This document shows positions 27,003 through 37,668 of a stretch of 64,000 nucleotides of DNA, in pieces. Both the position numbers and the translations under genes were made by a program. Under the pieces are notes generated by a model, which was not told the DNA's origin, made no database searches, and worked only from the letters and a program-made list of their open reading frames with translations. Source of the DNA: an uncultured Gammaproteobacteria bacterium (GTDB lineage Bacteria; Pseudomonadota; Gammaproteobacteria; Steroidobacterales; Foliamicaceae); NCBI GenBank assembly GCA_951828235.1, contig OX639965.1, positions 3,034,129 to 3,098,128 of the forward strand, written 5' to 3'. Numbering within the stretch: the stretch's first letter is position 1; each line of letters starts with the position of its first letter.

Positions 27003-28372
27003 ACCAGAACACCGCACCTGAGGTCAGGGTCCCGCTACTCCAGAGAATCACGTGGGGCTTCGGCTCTTTGGGGACGATTACGTACCTCAACGTGTTCACC
27101 GCGCTGGCCATGTACTACATGACCTTTGTGCTCAAGGTGGATGAGGCCCTGGCCGGCACGATGATTACCGCCGCTCGCCTGATCGATGCCTTCAGCGACC
27201 CATTGATGGGCTGGGTAACCGATCACACGCGCAGCCGCTGGGGCCGTCGCCGGCCCTATCTGCTGCTGGGGGCCGTGATCTGCGCCGCTTCGCTTCCCGC
27301 TGTCTTTTCCCTCCACGGCCTGTCGGACGCACTGCCGCCCGCCACCGTCCTGGTGATGGCGGTACTGATCTCCTATTCCCTTGGGTTCACGATCTTCAAC
27401 GTTCCGTATCTCACGATTCCCGTCGAAATGACCACGGATCGGATGCAACGACTGAGCCTGATGAGCTACCGCTCGGTGTTCATGATGGTCGGCGCCGCGC
27501 TCGGCGCATCGGTCGCGCCGGCCATGCTTGAGTTCTTCGGCGGCGATACGAGCGCATCGGCCTTTCAGATCATGGCGCTGACACTCGGCGCCGTGGTTCT
27601 GGTAGCGATGGTGACGACCTTTCTGGGTACTCGCGGAGCCTATTCCGCCCCGGTGCAAAAACAGCCGAAACTGTCCGTATTGCAACAAATCCGGACGGTT
27701 CGCGAGAACACGCCCTTTCTGCTGCTGATCGGCGCCAAGTGCACGCAATTCGTAGCGCTGGCGGTTACGGGCGGCACCGTGGTTTATATGTTCACGGTGG
27801 TGCTCAAACAGTCGCTCACCCTTCTCCCCTGGCTGGCCGTCTCGACAAGCGTGACCATCCTTGCCGCGATTCCGTTCTGGAAATGGTGCGGCCGATCGAT
27901 CACCAAGCGTCGCGGCGTCCTGATCGGGGCGGGCGCGGAGGTCTTCGCCCACCTGGGCTGGCTGCTGGTGAGCCCGGACTGGAGCGAGGGGGCGATGATT
28001 GCCTTCCTCGTCGCCCGTGGAATGTTCTCGGGGTTCTTTGCCGGAGCTATCCTGCTCTATTCCCAGGCCATGTGGCTCGACACGATCGATTACGATCAAG
28101 AGCGTACCGGGTTGCGCCGCGAAGGCCTCTACACGTCGGTCTACGTGTTCGTGGAAAGACTGGGCTACTCAATCGGCCCGATCCTGCTGGGGTTCATCCT
28201 GAAGGCAGGGGGGCTGGACATCAACCTGGACCCCGCGGACCAGCCGGCCAGCGCGGCGGCGGCAATCCTCTTCTGCATGGTCGCGATCCCGGCGATGGCG
28301 CAAGTGTGTATGATGCTGTTCGTCTGGCTCTATAGGTTGCCAGAAATAATCAAAGGAATATCAAAGATATAA
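26999..28372 (+). CDS. GPH-family (glycoside-pentoside-hexuronide) cation symporter
   Basis: A 457-residue inner-membrane transporter. Features include WGFGSLGTITYLNVFTALAMYYMTFVL, the loop DAFSDPLMGWVTDHTRSRWGRRRPYLL and DTIDYDQERTGLRREGLYTSVYVFVERLG, all typical of MelB-like symporters that bring in sugars or glycosides with Na+ or H+. The assigned start is a TTG, because no ATG or GTG precedes the conserved WGFG segment closely. It diverges from the MFS pair. It is related to the symporter at 48.9 kb, which suggests two uptake routes for related substrates. Confidence 0.88.
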   Translation: MNQNTAPEVRVPLLQRITWGFGSLGTITYLNVFTALAMYYMTFVLKVDEALAGTMITAARLIDAFSDPLMGWVTDHTRSRWGRRRPYLLLGAVICAASLPAVFSLHGLSDALPPATVLVMAVLISYSLGFTIFNVPYLTIPVEMTTDRMQRLSLMSYRSVFMMVGAALGASVAPAMLEFFGGDTSASAFQIMALTLGAVVLVAMVTTFLGTRGAYSAPVQKQPKLSVLQQIRTVRENTPFLLLIGAKCTQFVALAVTGGTVVYMFTVVLKQSLTLLPWLAVSTSVTILAAIPFWKWCGRSITKRRGVLIGAGAEVFAHLGWLLVSPDWSEGAMIAFLVARGMFSGFFAGAILLYSQAMWLDTIDYDQERTGLRREGLYTSVYVFVERLGYSIGPILLGFILKAGGLDINLDPADQPASAAAAILFCMVAIPAMAQVCMMLFVWLYRLPEIIKGISKI

Positions 28373-28402
28373 TCTTCTTATATCGAATAAGGATTAAATA
28401 AT

Positions 28403-31003
28403 ATGACCGGCTCGATACTCGGCGGCCTTGAAGTCAACGGTCGCCATTATCGCTATCACGACATAGCGGCGCTGGGCGCCGAGATAGTGGCAAAGCTGCC
28501 CTACTGCCGCAAGATCCTGCTGGAGAACCTGCTGCGCAATGCGGGCGGGAAGGTTTCCGGCGAGAGCCTCCTGTCCTCATTGAGCGGCAACAGGGAACTT
28601 GAATTCCGCCCGGCGCGGGTGATCCTGCAGGACTTCACCGGCGTGCCGGCGGTCGTGGACCTGGCCGCAATGCGCGACGCCATGCAGTCACTGGGAGGCG
28701 ATCCCGACGCAATCAATCCCCTGGCGCCGGCCGAACTGGTGGTGGACCACTCGGTGCAGGTCGATCACTACGCCAGTCCCGACGCATTGGCCCGCAACAA
28801 CGAGCTGGAGTTCGAGCGCAATCGCGAACGCTATTCCTTCCTCCACTGGGGCCAGCAGGCCTTCCGCGAACTCAAGGTCGTCCCTCCCAATACAGGGATC
28901 GTTCACCAGGTCAACCTGGAACGGCTGGCGCGCGTAGTCTTCAGCGCCGAACACGACGGAGAGACTCTGGTTTACCCGGATACGCTGGTCGGCACGGATT
29001 CTCATACGACCATGGTCAACGGGCTCGGCGTGCTGGGCTGGGGTGTCGGCGGGATAGAAGCCGAGGCGGCGCTGCTCGGTCAGCCCATCACCATGCTTCC
29101 CCCGCCGGTGCTGGGCGTGCGCCTGCACGGCAGCCTGCGCCCCGCCTCCACCGCCACGGACCTGGTGCTGACGGTTACCGAGGCGCTGCGCGAGAAGGGT
29201 GTCGTGAGCTGGTTCGTGGAGTTCTTCGGGGAAGGCCTGAATGGGCTTTCGCTGGCGGATCGGGCGACACTGGCCAATATGTCGCCGGAATTCGGAAGTA
29301 CATGTGCCATATTTCCTGTTGACAGCGAAACAATTCGCTATCTTGAACTGACGGGACGTGATCGGCGGCACGTGGCCCTGGTGGAAGCCTACGCCCACGC
29401 GCAGGGCCTTTGGCGTGACATCGGCAGCCCTGAACCCGAGTTCGACGACACGCTGGATATCGACCTGGACGCCGTCGTGCCGTCCATTGCCGGTCCCCGG
29501 CGCCCGCAGGACCGGATCCCGCTCACGCAGAGCAAACAGGCCTTCGCCTCGGAGCTGAAGGAACGTGGCGGGACCTCCGTTCCGTTCACGGAAGAGCAAC
29601 CCGGAGACGGCGCAGTGCTGATCGCGGCCATAACGAGTTGCACAAACACTTCCAACCCCTCGGTAATGATGGCTGCCGGCATGCTTGCGCGCGCTGCCCG
29701 CAAGCGCGGGCTCAAGCCGCCGGACTGGGTCAAGACCAGCCTGGCGCCGGGTTCCCGGGTGGTCACCCGTTATCTTGAGTCCGCGGGCGTCCTGGACGAC
29801 CTGGCGGCGCTGGGCTTCGAGATCGTGGGCTACGGATGCACGACCTGCATCGGCAACTCGGGCCCATTGCGCGAGGACATCGCCCGTCATGTGGAGGAAT
29901 CCGGCCTGGGCGGCTGCAGCGTGCTGTCCGGCAACCGCAATTTCGAAGGGCGGATTCATCCTCTGGTGTATTTCAACTACCTGGCCTCCCCTCCCCTGGT
30001 GGTGGCCTGGGCGCTCGCCGGACGCATGGACGTGGACCTCGAGAACGACCCCCTGGGAGTGGATTCCGGCGGTCAACCGGTCTATCTGAGCGATATCTGG
30101 CCGGACGCCGCCGAAGTGCAGGCTGAAGTGGCGAAGCATGTGCGCGCGGCGCAGTTCGAGGCGGGTTATGCCGGCGTATTCGACGGCGACGAACGCTGGA
30201 ATGCGCTGGACAGTCCGGCAAGCAGCCGCTATCCATGGAATGAGGACTCGACCTACGTTCGCCGCCCGCCGTTCTTCGACGGCATGCCGGCGCGGCCCGA
30301 AGAACCGCAGGCGGTAACCGCCGCCCGGGTCCTGGCGCTGCTCGGCGACTCGGTCACCACCGACCACATTTCACCGGCCGGGGCGATCCCGGCGCGCTCG
30401 CCGGCTGGTCAATGGCTGAGCGAACAGGGCGTTGGCCCCCGTGAATTCAATTCGTACGGCTCGCGGCGCGGCAACCACGAAGTGATGCTGCGCGGCACCT
30501 TCGCAAACATCCGGCTGCGCAATCGCCTGGCCGGCGGCGTGGACGGCGGATGGACGCGGCTGCAGCCCGACGGCGAGGTAATGAGCATCTACGACGCCGC
30601 GGTGCGCTACCGCGAGAAACAAACGCCTCTGGTGGTGCTGGCCGGCAAGGAATACGGTTCAGGCTCCTCGCGCGACTGGGCGGCCAAGGGCACGGCGCTA
30701 TTGGGCGTGCGCGCGGTGATCGCCACCAGCTTTGAGCGCATCCACCGCTCCAACCTGGTTGGCATGGGCGTGCATCCGCTCGAGTTTCCGCAAGGGAAGG
30801 ATGCTGCGGGCCTTGGGCTGGACGGCAGCGAAGCGTTCGACATCTCCGTGCCGAACGGCGCAAACGTGATGGTGCGCGCCACGCGCACCGACGGCTCCAC
30901 GGTCAAATTCGCCGCGCGCTCGCGAATCGACACGCCGAAGGAGCACGAATATTTCCGGCATGGAGGCATTCTTCCCTACGTGTTGCGCCGCCTGGCGGAC
31001 TGA
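28403..31003 (+). CDS. acnA: Aconitate hydratase (AcnA type)
   Basis: An 866-residue iron-sulfur enzyme that isomerises citrate to isocitrate in the TCA cycle. The [4Fe-4S] ligands lie in [13 protein letters not shown] and [12 protein letters not shown]. Other signatures are [27 protein letters not shown] and [17 protein letters not shown] in the swivelling C-terminal domain. Its length is typical of AcnA. The preceding 80 bases are AT-rich, and a TATAAT at 28368-28373 overlaps the end of the symporter gene. A ribosome site AAGGA lies about ten bases before the ATG. The ABC genes follow after only 10 bases. Confidence 0.96.
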   Translation: MTGSILGGLEVNGRHYRYHDIAALGAEIVAKLPYCRKILLENLLRNAGGKVSGESLLSSLSGNRELEFRPARVILQDFTGVPAVVDLAAMRDAMQSLGGDPDAINPLAPAELVVDHSVQVDHYASPDALARNNELEFERNRERYSFLHWGQQAFRELKVVPPNTGIVHQVNLERLARVVFSAEHDGETLVYPDTLVGTDSHTTMVNGLGVLGWGVGGIEAEAALLGQPITMLPPPVLGVRLHGSLRPASTATDLVLTVTEALREKGVVSWFVEFFGEGLNGLSLADRATLANMSPEFGSTCAIFPVDSETIRYLELTGRDRRHVALVEAYAHAQGLWRDIGSPEPEFDDTLDIDLDAVVPSIAGPRRPQDRIPLTQSKQAFASELKERGGTSVPFTEEQPGDGAVLIAAITSCTNTSNPSVMMAAGMLARAARKRGLKPPDWVKTSLAPGSRVVTRYLESAGVLDDLAALGFEIVGYGCTTCIGNSGPLREDIARHVEESGLGGCSVLSGNRNFEGRIHPLVYFNYLASPPLVVAWALAGRMDVDLENDPLGVDSGGQPVYLSDIWPDAAEVQAEVAKHVRAAQFEAGYAGVFDGDERWNALDSPASSRYPWNEDSTYVRRPPFFDGMPARPEEPQAVTAARVLALLGDSVTTDHISPAGAIPARSPAGQWLSEQGVGPREFNSYGSRRGNHEVMLRGTFANIRLRNRLAGGVDGGWTRLQPDGEVMSIYDAAVRYREKQTPLVVLAGKEYGSGSSRDWAAKGTALLGVRAVIATSFERIHRSNLVGMGVHPLEFPQGKDAAGLGLDGSEAFDISVPNGANVMVRATRTDGSTVKFAARSRIDTPKEHEYFRHGGILPYVLRRLAD

Positions 31004-31012
31004 GGTCCACGC

Positions 31013-31899
<887 letters not shown>

Positions 31900-31903
<4 letters not shown>

Positions 31904-32913
31904 TTCAGCGAATTCTCGCCATACTCCACGCTCGCAACCTGGAATTCCTGCGCGACAAGGCCACGCTCGGCTGGAACGTGGCCATGCCGCTGCTCCTGGT
32001 GGCGGGCATGGCGGCGATCTTCTCCGGCGGCGACCGCGCCGCTTACAAGGTCGGGCTGGTGCAGGCCGAACAGGAGATCAACACGGCCGCGCACCCCTTC
32101 CTTGAGACCCGCTATTTCGACTTCATCGCCATGGACCAGGAGCAGGCGATCGAACAGGTCGCCAACCATCAGCTCGACCTGGCCCTGAACATGGACTCCG
32201 GAACCTACTGGATCAACCCGGAGTCGCCCGGCGGATACTTCGCCGAGCGCATGCTTGAAGCTTCATCGCGGGAAAGCGAATGGCTGCGCCAGCCGGCCAG
32301 CGGCGATCCGATCACCTATGTCGACTGGCTGGTTCCGGGAATCCTCGGCATGAACATCATGTTCAGCTGCCTGTTCGGCGTCGGCTATGTGGTGGTGCGC
32401 TATCGAAAGAACGGGTTCTTGAAGCGACTGAAGGCCACCCCGCTGCGGCCGGTGGAATTCCTATCCGCGCAAATCATCTCACGCCTGATGCTGGCGATCT
32501 TCGTCACCCTGCTGCTCTACGGCGCGACGCGTCTGCTGCTGGACATCCGCATGGAGGGCAGCGGAGTGGCGCTGTTCCTGGTGGCGGTGCTGGCTTCGAT
32601 CAGCCTGGTGTCGATCGGGCTGGCCATGGCGGCGCGCGTGACAAGCGAGGAACTGGCGGGCGGCCTGCTGAACATGGTGACCTGGCCAATGATGCTGCTG
32701 TCGGGCGTATGGTTTTCGCTGGCGGGAGCCCCGCAGTGGGTGCAACAGCTCTCCAACATCTTTCCGCTGACGCACGCGCTCACGGCGGCGCGCGAAATCA
32801 TGCTGTACGGAGCGGGATTGAGCGACGTGCTACCGCAACTGCTGCTCCTTGCGGGCATAACGGCGGTCTTCCTCACGCTGGGCGCCGCCATGTTCCGCTG
32901 GCGCGGCGCCTGA
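31900..32913 (+). CDS. ABC-2 type exporter, permease subunit
   Basis: A 337-residue membrane protein with one N-terminal transmembrane helix, an extracytoplasmic domain (about residues 40-140, VGLVQAEQEINTAAHPFL through YFAERMLEASSRESEW) and five or six helices in the second half ending in the ABC-2 signature region MVTWPMMLLSGVWFSLAGAPQWVQQLSNIFPLTHALTAAREIML. It forms an exporter with the ATPase encoded just upstream. TatD follows after 12 bases and may be cotranscribed. Confidence 0.92.
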
Positions 32914-32925
32914 TCCCCTCATCAC

Positions 32926-33729
32926 ATGCAGTTTGTCGACATCGGCGCAAACCTCGCGGACGCATCCTTCGACGGGGACCGGCAAGCGGTGATCGAGCGC
33001 TCGACCCTGGTGGGCGTAAGACACATGATTGTGACCGGGGCGGGCTTGAGCGAGTCCGAAGCAGCCTTGGCGCTCGCGCGGGACGATACCGAAGCCTTTC
33101 GCTGCACGGCCGGCATTCATCCGCACTTGGCGACACAGTGGACCGAGGCACCTGGAGAAGCTAGGGACAGGCTTGCAAGAGTCCTTGACAGCGACCTTGC
33201 AGTAGCAGCGGGAGAATGCGGATTGGACTATTTTAGAAACTTGTCGCCACCCGAAGCTCAGCGCGCCGCCTTCGCGGGTCAGCTCGACCTGGCAGCAGAG
33301 CATGGAAAACCCCTGTTTCTCCACCAGCGCGACGCTCACAAGGACTTCCTGGCGATTCTCAAGGATCACCGGGCCACCGACATAGGCGGAGTGGCGCATT
33401 GCTTCACCGGGGGGCCCAGGGAGGCGGAAAGCTACCTGGAACTGGGTCTGCACATCGGGATTACGGGTTGGATCTGCGATGAGCGGCGCAACCAGGACCT
33501 CTTGAAAGCCATTCCCCTTCTGCCGATGGACCGCGTGCTGCTGGAAACGGACAGCCCTTATCTGCTCCCTCGCCATCCAGATGCAACGCCGAAAAAGAAA
33601 CGCCGGAACGAACCTGAATTCCTGCCCATTGTCGCCCGAGTCGTGGCGCGCCATATGAACGTCGACCCGGAAGAACTCGCGGTCGCCGCACTTCGCAACA
33701 CGCAAGACCTATTCGGCTGGCCACTGTAG
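32926..33729 (+). CDS. tatD: TatD-family metal-dependent 3'-5' DNase
   Basis: A 267-residue TIM-barrel hydrolase. It starts with MQFVDIGANL, where most paralogues have an HxH motif. This substitution is also seen in true TatD. Remaining metal ligands and signatures are present: GIHPHLA, AAGECGLDYFR, LHQRDAHKDF, AHCFTGG and LLETDSPYLLP. TatD enzymes degrade single-stranded DNA or RNA, with roles in DNA repair after oxidative damage. It is the last gene of the acnA-ABC-tatD run. GC content drops sharply right after it. Confidence 0.92.
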   Translation: MQFVDIGANLADASFDGDRQAVIERSTLVGVRHMIVTGAGLSESEAALALARDDTEAFRCTAGIHPHLATQWTEAPGEARDRLARVLDSDLAVAAGECGLDYFRNLSPPEAQRAAFAGQLDLAAEHGKPLFLHQRDAHKDFLAILKDHRATDIGGVAHCFTGGPREAESYLELGLHIGITGWICDERRNQDLLKAIPLLPMDRVLLETDSPYLLPRHPDATPKKKRRNEPEFLPIVARVVARHMNVDPEELAVAALRNTQDLFGWPL

Positions 33730-33883
33730 GCCACAATCGTTGCGTGAGTAGAACACGACCGGACTATGGACTTCGGTGACGATTTAACGCCGCTTACAAC
33801 AGTAATTTGTTAACTATGCATATTAAAATCATATGAAGAGATATATAGAGGCCATATCAGCAAGATTCTGTTAATATTCGCAT
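33730..33883. other. AT-rich spacer at the left edge of the RloA/RloB-like island
   Basis: The 154 bases contain long A/T stretches (for example 33803-33835 and 33868-33890) unlike the GC-rich surroundings. A TTGTTA at 33807-33812 could be a -35, but no matching -10 is convincing. No ribosome site is seen before the next ATG. No tRNA or att-like repeat was found. Confidence 0.5.
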
Positions 33884-35077
33884 ATGATTTACAAAATCAC
33901 AATTTCTAATTTTGGTTCCATCCGAGACACGGTGGAGTTGGATTTCAGGGTCCCGGGCACTACGCCGCGTCTTCCGAATTTCCGAGAGAGCACCGACATT
34001 CCCGGGATACGAATTCCTGCCGTGATTGCGATTTTGGGGGCCAATGGCGCCGGAAAGACGACTGTCCTGAATGCAATCAACCACACCCTCCGCTTTGTCT
34101 TGCATTCGCATGATCACGCTGCATCCGCAATCCTTCATCCATTTTTCTCCAAATCGGGCTTGGAGCGGCCCACCCGTATTGAAGTCAGCTTTGCTGCTGC
34201 ACATTTCCTGGATGGTGACGATGATCAAACCGCGCTGTACCGCTACGAATTGGAATTGACGAGGAATTCAGCAAACCCGTTGTCTACTCATGTTGCGTAC
34301 GAAGCGCTGTTGGATTTTCCCAACGGACGCCGCAGACGCATCTTTGAGCGTAAGAATAATGAGTCGGTCCATATCGCACGAGAAGCAGGCATTACCAGTC
34401 GAGACCGCGCCGTACAGGCCACACGCCCGGAAGTCTCGTTAATTGCAACCCTGGCGGCGTCCTTTGTGCCCATGTTCGTATCCATTCGTAACAACCTCTC
34501 AAGAATTTATTCTCCCCCGGAATCCTGGCGACCGGATGAAGAGATGACAACCAATAACTACACTGGAAACGCGGCTCTTGTTACGGCGGTTTCGAAACAG
34601 CTTCAACGTATTGACCTGGGTATTGAATCAATGGACGTTGCAGAATTCGCTGGGAATAGACGGGAGTTGGTATTTGTTCATCGCGGACTTGATGGACCGC
34701 TCATGATGCCGCAGGAATCGGCCGGCACACGCAATTTCCTTAGCCACTTCCCGTTCCTGAGCGATGCATTGAGCGCCGGGCAAGTCTTTCTCCTGGACGC
34801 GCTAGATACCGAGTTTCACGCTGATCTGGCGGCTGAAGTCATCCACTGGTTCCAGTCGCAAGAGACGAACCCGCATGGGGCGCAACTCATATGCACGCTC
34901 CACAACCTGGCGGTGCTGGAGAATCTTGAGAAAGAAGAAGTGGTAATCGTCAAAAAGAACCGTGAAGGTGTAACCAGTGCCTACGGGCTCTGGCAGGTGA
35001 AGGGATTACGGCGAAGCGCAAATCTTTACCGTGAGTATCGCGGTGGAGACTTGGGAGGCGTGCCAGTAATCGGCTGA
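33884..35077 (+). CDS. AAA-family ATPase of an AbiL/RloA-type defence pair
   Basis: A 397-residue ABC/SMC-like ATPase. The N-terminus MIYKITISNFGSIRDTVELDF and Walker A GANGAGKTT (52-60) are typical of AAA_15/21 proteins in phage-defence loci (RloA, AbiL, PARIS, OLD). A signature-like stretch PQESAGTRNFLSHFPFL (276-292), a Walker B VFLLDALDTEFH (301-312) and a His switch CTLHN (337-341) follow. In Walker B the usual Glu after Asp305 is Ala306, which could slow ATP hydrolysis. It is followed after 10 bases by an RloB-like gene, and both have lower GC than the neighbours. The role in abortive infection is inferred from the pairing. Confidence 0.82.
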   Translation: MIYKITISNFGSIRDTVELDFRVPGTTPRLPNFRESTDIPGIRIPAVIAILGANGAGKTTVLNAINHTLRFVLHSHDHAASAILHPFFSKSGLERPTRIEVSFAAAHFLDGDDDQTALYRYELELTRNSANPLSTHVAYEALLDFPNGRRRRIFERKNNESVHIAREAGITSRDRAVQATRPEVSLIATLAASFVPMFVSIRNNLSRIYSPPESWRPDEEMTTNNYTGNAALVTAVSKQLQRIDLGIESMDVAEFAGNRRELVFVHRGLDGPLMMPQESAGTRNFLSHFPFLSDALSAGQVFLLDALDTEFHADLAAEVIHWFQSQETNPHGAQLICTLHNLAVLENLEKEEVVIVKKNREGVTSAYGLWQVKGLRRSANLYREYRGGDLGGVPVIG

Positions 35078-35087
35078 GACCGCACGG

Positions 35088-35636
35088 ATGCCAGGGAAGG
35101 TTAGACAAAAGCGGCGACGCATCCTGATTGCTGGTGAAGGACAGAGTGAGCAGGCGCTGGTAGCGTGGCTACAGAAGCTATGCGATCAGCGGGATCGATA
35201 TGTCCATTTGCAGTTCGTTAGCTCCGGCGGCGGAGACAGCCTGGAAGTGGTTCAAGCTTCCATAAGACGGAAGAGCAGACAGCCTACAACCCGGCGACGC
35301 CCGATCAATCGCATAGCGCTGCTGGACTTCGATCGCTTGGGTGCGGACAAGAGAATCGGAAGAGACGCTCTGGCAGAGGCAGCACGCCACGCAATTCAAG
35401 CAATTCAGGTTCATCCGAATCTGGAGGGCTTGCTATTGCGGCTGCATATGGATCAGGAAACGCGCAAGATCCCGGCAAGTATTGCACTTGGGCAATTGAG
35501 AAAGCTATGGCCCGAATACGACAAGCCGGCGACCGCTATGCAGCTGGAAAACAGATTTGCGCTGGATGATTTGAAGCGAGTTGCTCAGCAAGACAACCAT
35601 ATTTCGCGGCTGCTGAGCCTTATTGGGCTTGCGTAG
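35088..35636 (+). CDS. RloB-like protein (AbiL second component)
   Basis: A 182-residue protein that matches the RloB family pattern: an early RRILIAGEGQSEQ (Glu17), a DFD pair (Asp80, Asp82), and VHPNLEGLLLRLH (109-120) corresponding to the family's NP.FE.WLLLHF segment. These acidic residues form a TOPRIM-like metal site, so a nuclease role is plausible. It follows the ATPase gene by 10 bases. The paired genes resemble AbiLi/AbiLii abortive-infection systems. It is short for the family, at the low end of about 200 residues. The effector target is unknown. Confidence 0.75.
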   Translation: MPGKVRQKRRRILIAGEGQSEQALVAWLQKLCDQRDRYVHLQFVSSGGGDSLEVVQASIRRKSRQPTTRRRPINRIALLDFDRLGADKRIGRDALAEAARHAIQAIQVHPNLEGLLLRLHMDQETRKIPASIALGQLRKLWPEYDKPATAMQLENRFALDDLKRVAQQDNHISRLLSLIGLA

Positions 35637-35736
35637 CATTGAGGATTAGGCTGACAGCCAGCGTGTGCGATAGCGCCAGTCGCAGATAGGCAGGTCCGCA
35701 ATAGAATCTGCATAGCCTTTCAACGGGGAGTTCCTC

Positions 35737-36369
35737 ATGAGCGATGAACTGATCTTTTACACGAACCCCATGTCGCGCGGACAGATCGCGCGCTGGATGC
35801 TGGAGGAAGTCGGCGTCGAATACCGCACCGAGGTGCTGCAGTACGGTCCGGAGATGAAATCGGAGAGCTTCCTGGCCATCAATCCCATGGGCAAGGTCCC
35901 GACGATCCGGCACCGGGGCGTCGTGGTTACGGAGGCCGCTGCAATCTGCGCCTATCTGGCCGACGCGTTTCCCGAAGCCGGACTGGCGCCTCCGCCGAGG
36001 GAGCGCGGCGCCTACTACCGGTGGATGTTCTTCGCCGCCGGACCCCTTGAATCGGCAACCATCAACAACGCTTTCAAGTTCGAGGTGCCCCCGGAGCGCG
36101 AATCCATGATCGGCTACGGAAACTTCGAGGCGGTCCTCGACACGCTCGAAGCCGCGGTAAGCGCAAGCGAATTCATTGCGGGAGCAAGATTCAGCGCAGC
36201 CGACGTTTACGTGGGATCGCATCTCGGCTTCGGCTTCCAGTTCGGTTCGCTGGAGAAGCGCCCGGCCTTCGTGGACTACTGGTCCCGGCTCGAGAACCGC
36301 CCGGCCCGGCTACGCGCCATCGCAATCGACGAAGAGCTAATGCCGCAGTCTAGCCAAGAAAGGGAGTAA
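35737..36369 (+). CDS. Glutathione S-transferase family protein
   Basis: A 210-residue cytosolic protein. The thioredoxin-like N-terminal domain reads LIFYTNPMSRGQIARWMLEEVGVEYRTEVLQYG, with INPMGKVPTIRHRGVVVTEAAAICAYLAD, including the cis-Pro and the Glu-Ala-Ala-Ala glutathione-binding turn. The helical C-terminal domain ends in DYWSRLENRPA. It has a good ribosome site (GGGGAG). It likely conjugates or isomerises electrophiles, but the exact substrate cannot be read. It converges on thrC and overlaps its end by about 20 bases. Confidence 0.92.
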   Translation: MSDELIFYTNPMSRGQIARWMLEEVGVEYRTEVLQYGPEMKSESFLAINPMGKVPTIRHRGVVVTEAAAICAYLADAFPEAGLAPPPRERGAYYRWMFFAAGPLESATINNAFKFEVPPERESMIGYGNFEAVLDTLEAAVSASEFIAGARFSAADVYVGSHLGFGFQFGSLEKRPAFVDYWSRLENRPARLRAIAIDEELMPQSSQERE

Positions 36370-37657
36370 GTGCGGCGAGCTCGGCCGGGATCTCCTCGTG
36401 GCTGGAACGGCGCGAGAGCAACTCTTCAAGTTGCGGGGGCGGCGCCACGGTAGTCCCGATCAGCGGTTCGACCACAGTTTCGAACTTGGCGGGATGGGCG
36501 GTGGCGGCGATGACCCAGTCGCCGTCCGGCGCGCCGGCGTCGGCGAGCCAATCACGGCAGGCGTCCACCCCGGCGGCGGTATGAGGGCATAGCACCGCAC
36601 CGGAGTCCTCGTGTTCCCGGCGGATCCGGCGGCGAATCCGCTCATCGTCAACGCTTGCGGCGCTGACGGCGGCGCGGATGCGCTCGACATCGCCGTCGAA
36701 GTGGTGGCGAAGCCGTTCCATGTTGCTGGGATCGCCAACGTCCATGGCGTTGGCCAGCGTGCCTATGCTTTCGCGGCCGCGGTATTCGCCGCTGGAAAGG
36801 TAGTCGCCGATCGTGCGGTTGGCGTTGGTCGTCAGCAGGATACGGCCGATGCCCGCGCCCATCTCGCGCGCCCAAAGGCAGGCCACGCCGTTGCCCATGT
36901 TTCCGGTGGGAACGACGAAATGGCTCCCTTCGCCCGCCTTGATCGCGGCCCAGGCGTGATAGGCGCTTTGCGGGAGCAGCCGCCCGAGATTGATGCTGTT
37001 GGCGGAGCCCAGCCGTACCCGCTTGCGCAGCCGGGAATCAGCGAAAGCCTGCTTGACGAGACGCTGACAGTCGTCGAACGCTCCGTGTACGGCGAGTGCC
37101 TGGACATTCCCGTCCCAGCAGCCCAGGTGGTGCTCCTGGCGCGGCGAAATCCGGCCCTTGGGAAAGAGCACAACCACGCGGATCTTGTCCCGGCCGGAAA
37201 ACGCCGAGGCCACGGCCGCGCCGGTATCGCCCGAGGTGGCGACCAGGATGGTCAGCGGCTGTGAGGATGCGGGCTCTTCGGCGAGGATGCGCTCCAGACA
37301 AGCCGACAGGAACCGCGCTCCGTAGTCCTTGAACGCCGCCGTCGGCCCGTGAAACAGCTCCAGCAATTGCAGGCGCGCACCGTTGGAGGCCGGCGACAAG
37401 TCCGCCAGAGGAAGCGGATAGGCGAAGGCGTCGGCGCAGATTTCCGGCAAGGCGGCGGCCAGAAACGACCCCTCGAAATAGGGAGCCAGCATGCGCTGGG
37501 CCAGCTCCGCCGGAGTGCCGGATTCCGCCAGCGCTCCGCGTTCGAAGGCCGCCAGGCGCTCTGGTACAAAAAGGCCGCCGTCCGGCGCGGTGCCGGTCTG
37601 CAGCACGGCTTCGAGCCCGGCGGGACCGCTGCCGCGGGTGCTGTAGAACGCTGTCAT
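36350..37657 (-). CDS. thrC: Threonine synthase
   Basis: A 435-residue PLP enzyme that converts O-phosphohomoserine to threonine. The PLP-lysine is in FHGPTAAFKDYGARF, followed by the phosphate-binding ILVATSGDTGAAVASAF. VPTGNMGNGVACLWAREMGAGIGRI and the C-terminal CPHTAAGVDACRDW fit the type II (bacterial/yeast) enzyme. It starts 11 bases after thrA and shares its strand, so the two are in one operon. The middle gene of the classic thrABC operon, homoserine kinase, is missing here. Confidence 0.96.
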   Translation of the reverse strand: MTAFYSTRGSGPAGLEAVLQTGTAPDGGLFVPERLAAFERGALAESGTPAELAQRMLAPYFEGSFLAAALPEICADAFAYPLPLADLSPASNGARLQLLELFHGPTAAFKDYGARFLSACLERILAEEPASSQPLTILVATSGDTGAAVASAFSGRDKIRVVVLFPKGRISPRQEHHLGCWDGNVQALAVHGAFDDCQRLVKQAFADSRLRKRVRLGSANSINLGRLLPQSAYHAWAAIKAGEGSHFVVPTGNMGNGVACLWAREMGAGIGRILLTTNANRTIGDYLSSGEYRGRESIGTLANAMDVGDPSNMERLRHHFDGDVERIRAAVSAASVDDERIRRRIRREHEDSGAVLCPHTAAGVDACRDWLADAGAPDGDWVIAATAHPAKFETVVEPLIGTTVAPPPQLEELLSRRSSHEEIPAELAALTPFLG

Positions 37658-37668
37658 TGCAATTGCCG

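Noticed and set aside
33730..35736. Integrative element boundaries around the RloA/RloB-like island
   Set aside because: No tRNA, integrase or flanking direct repeat was seen. Only the base-composition shift supports transfer.
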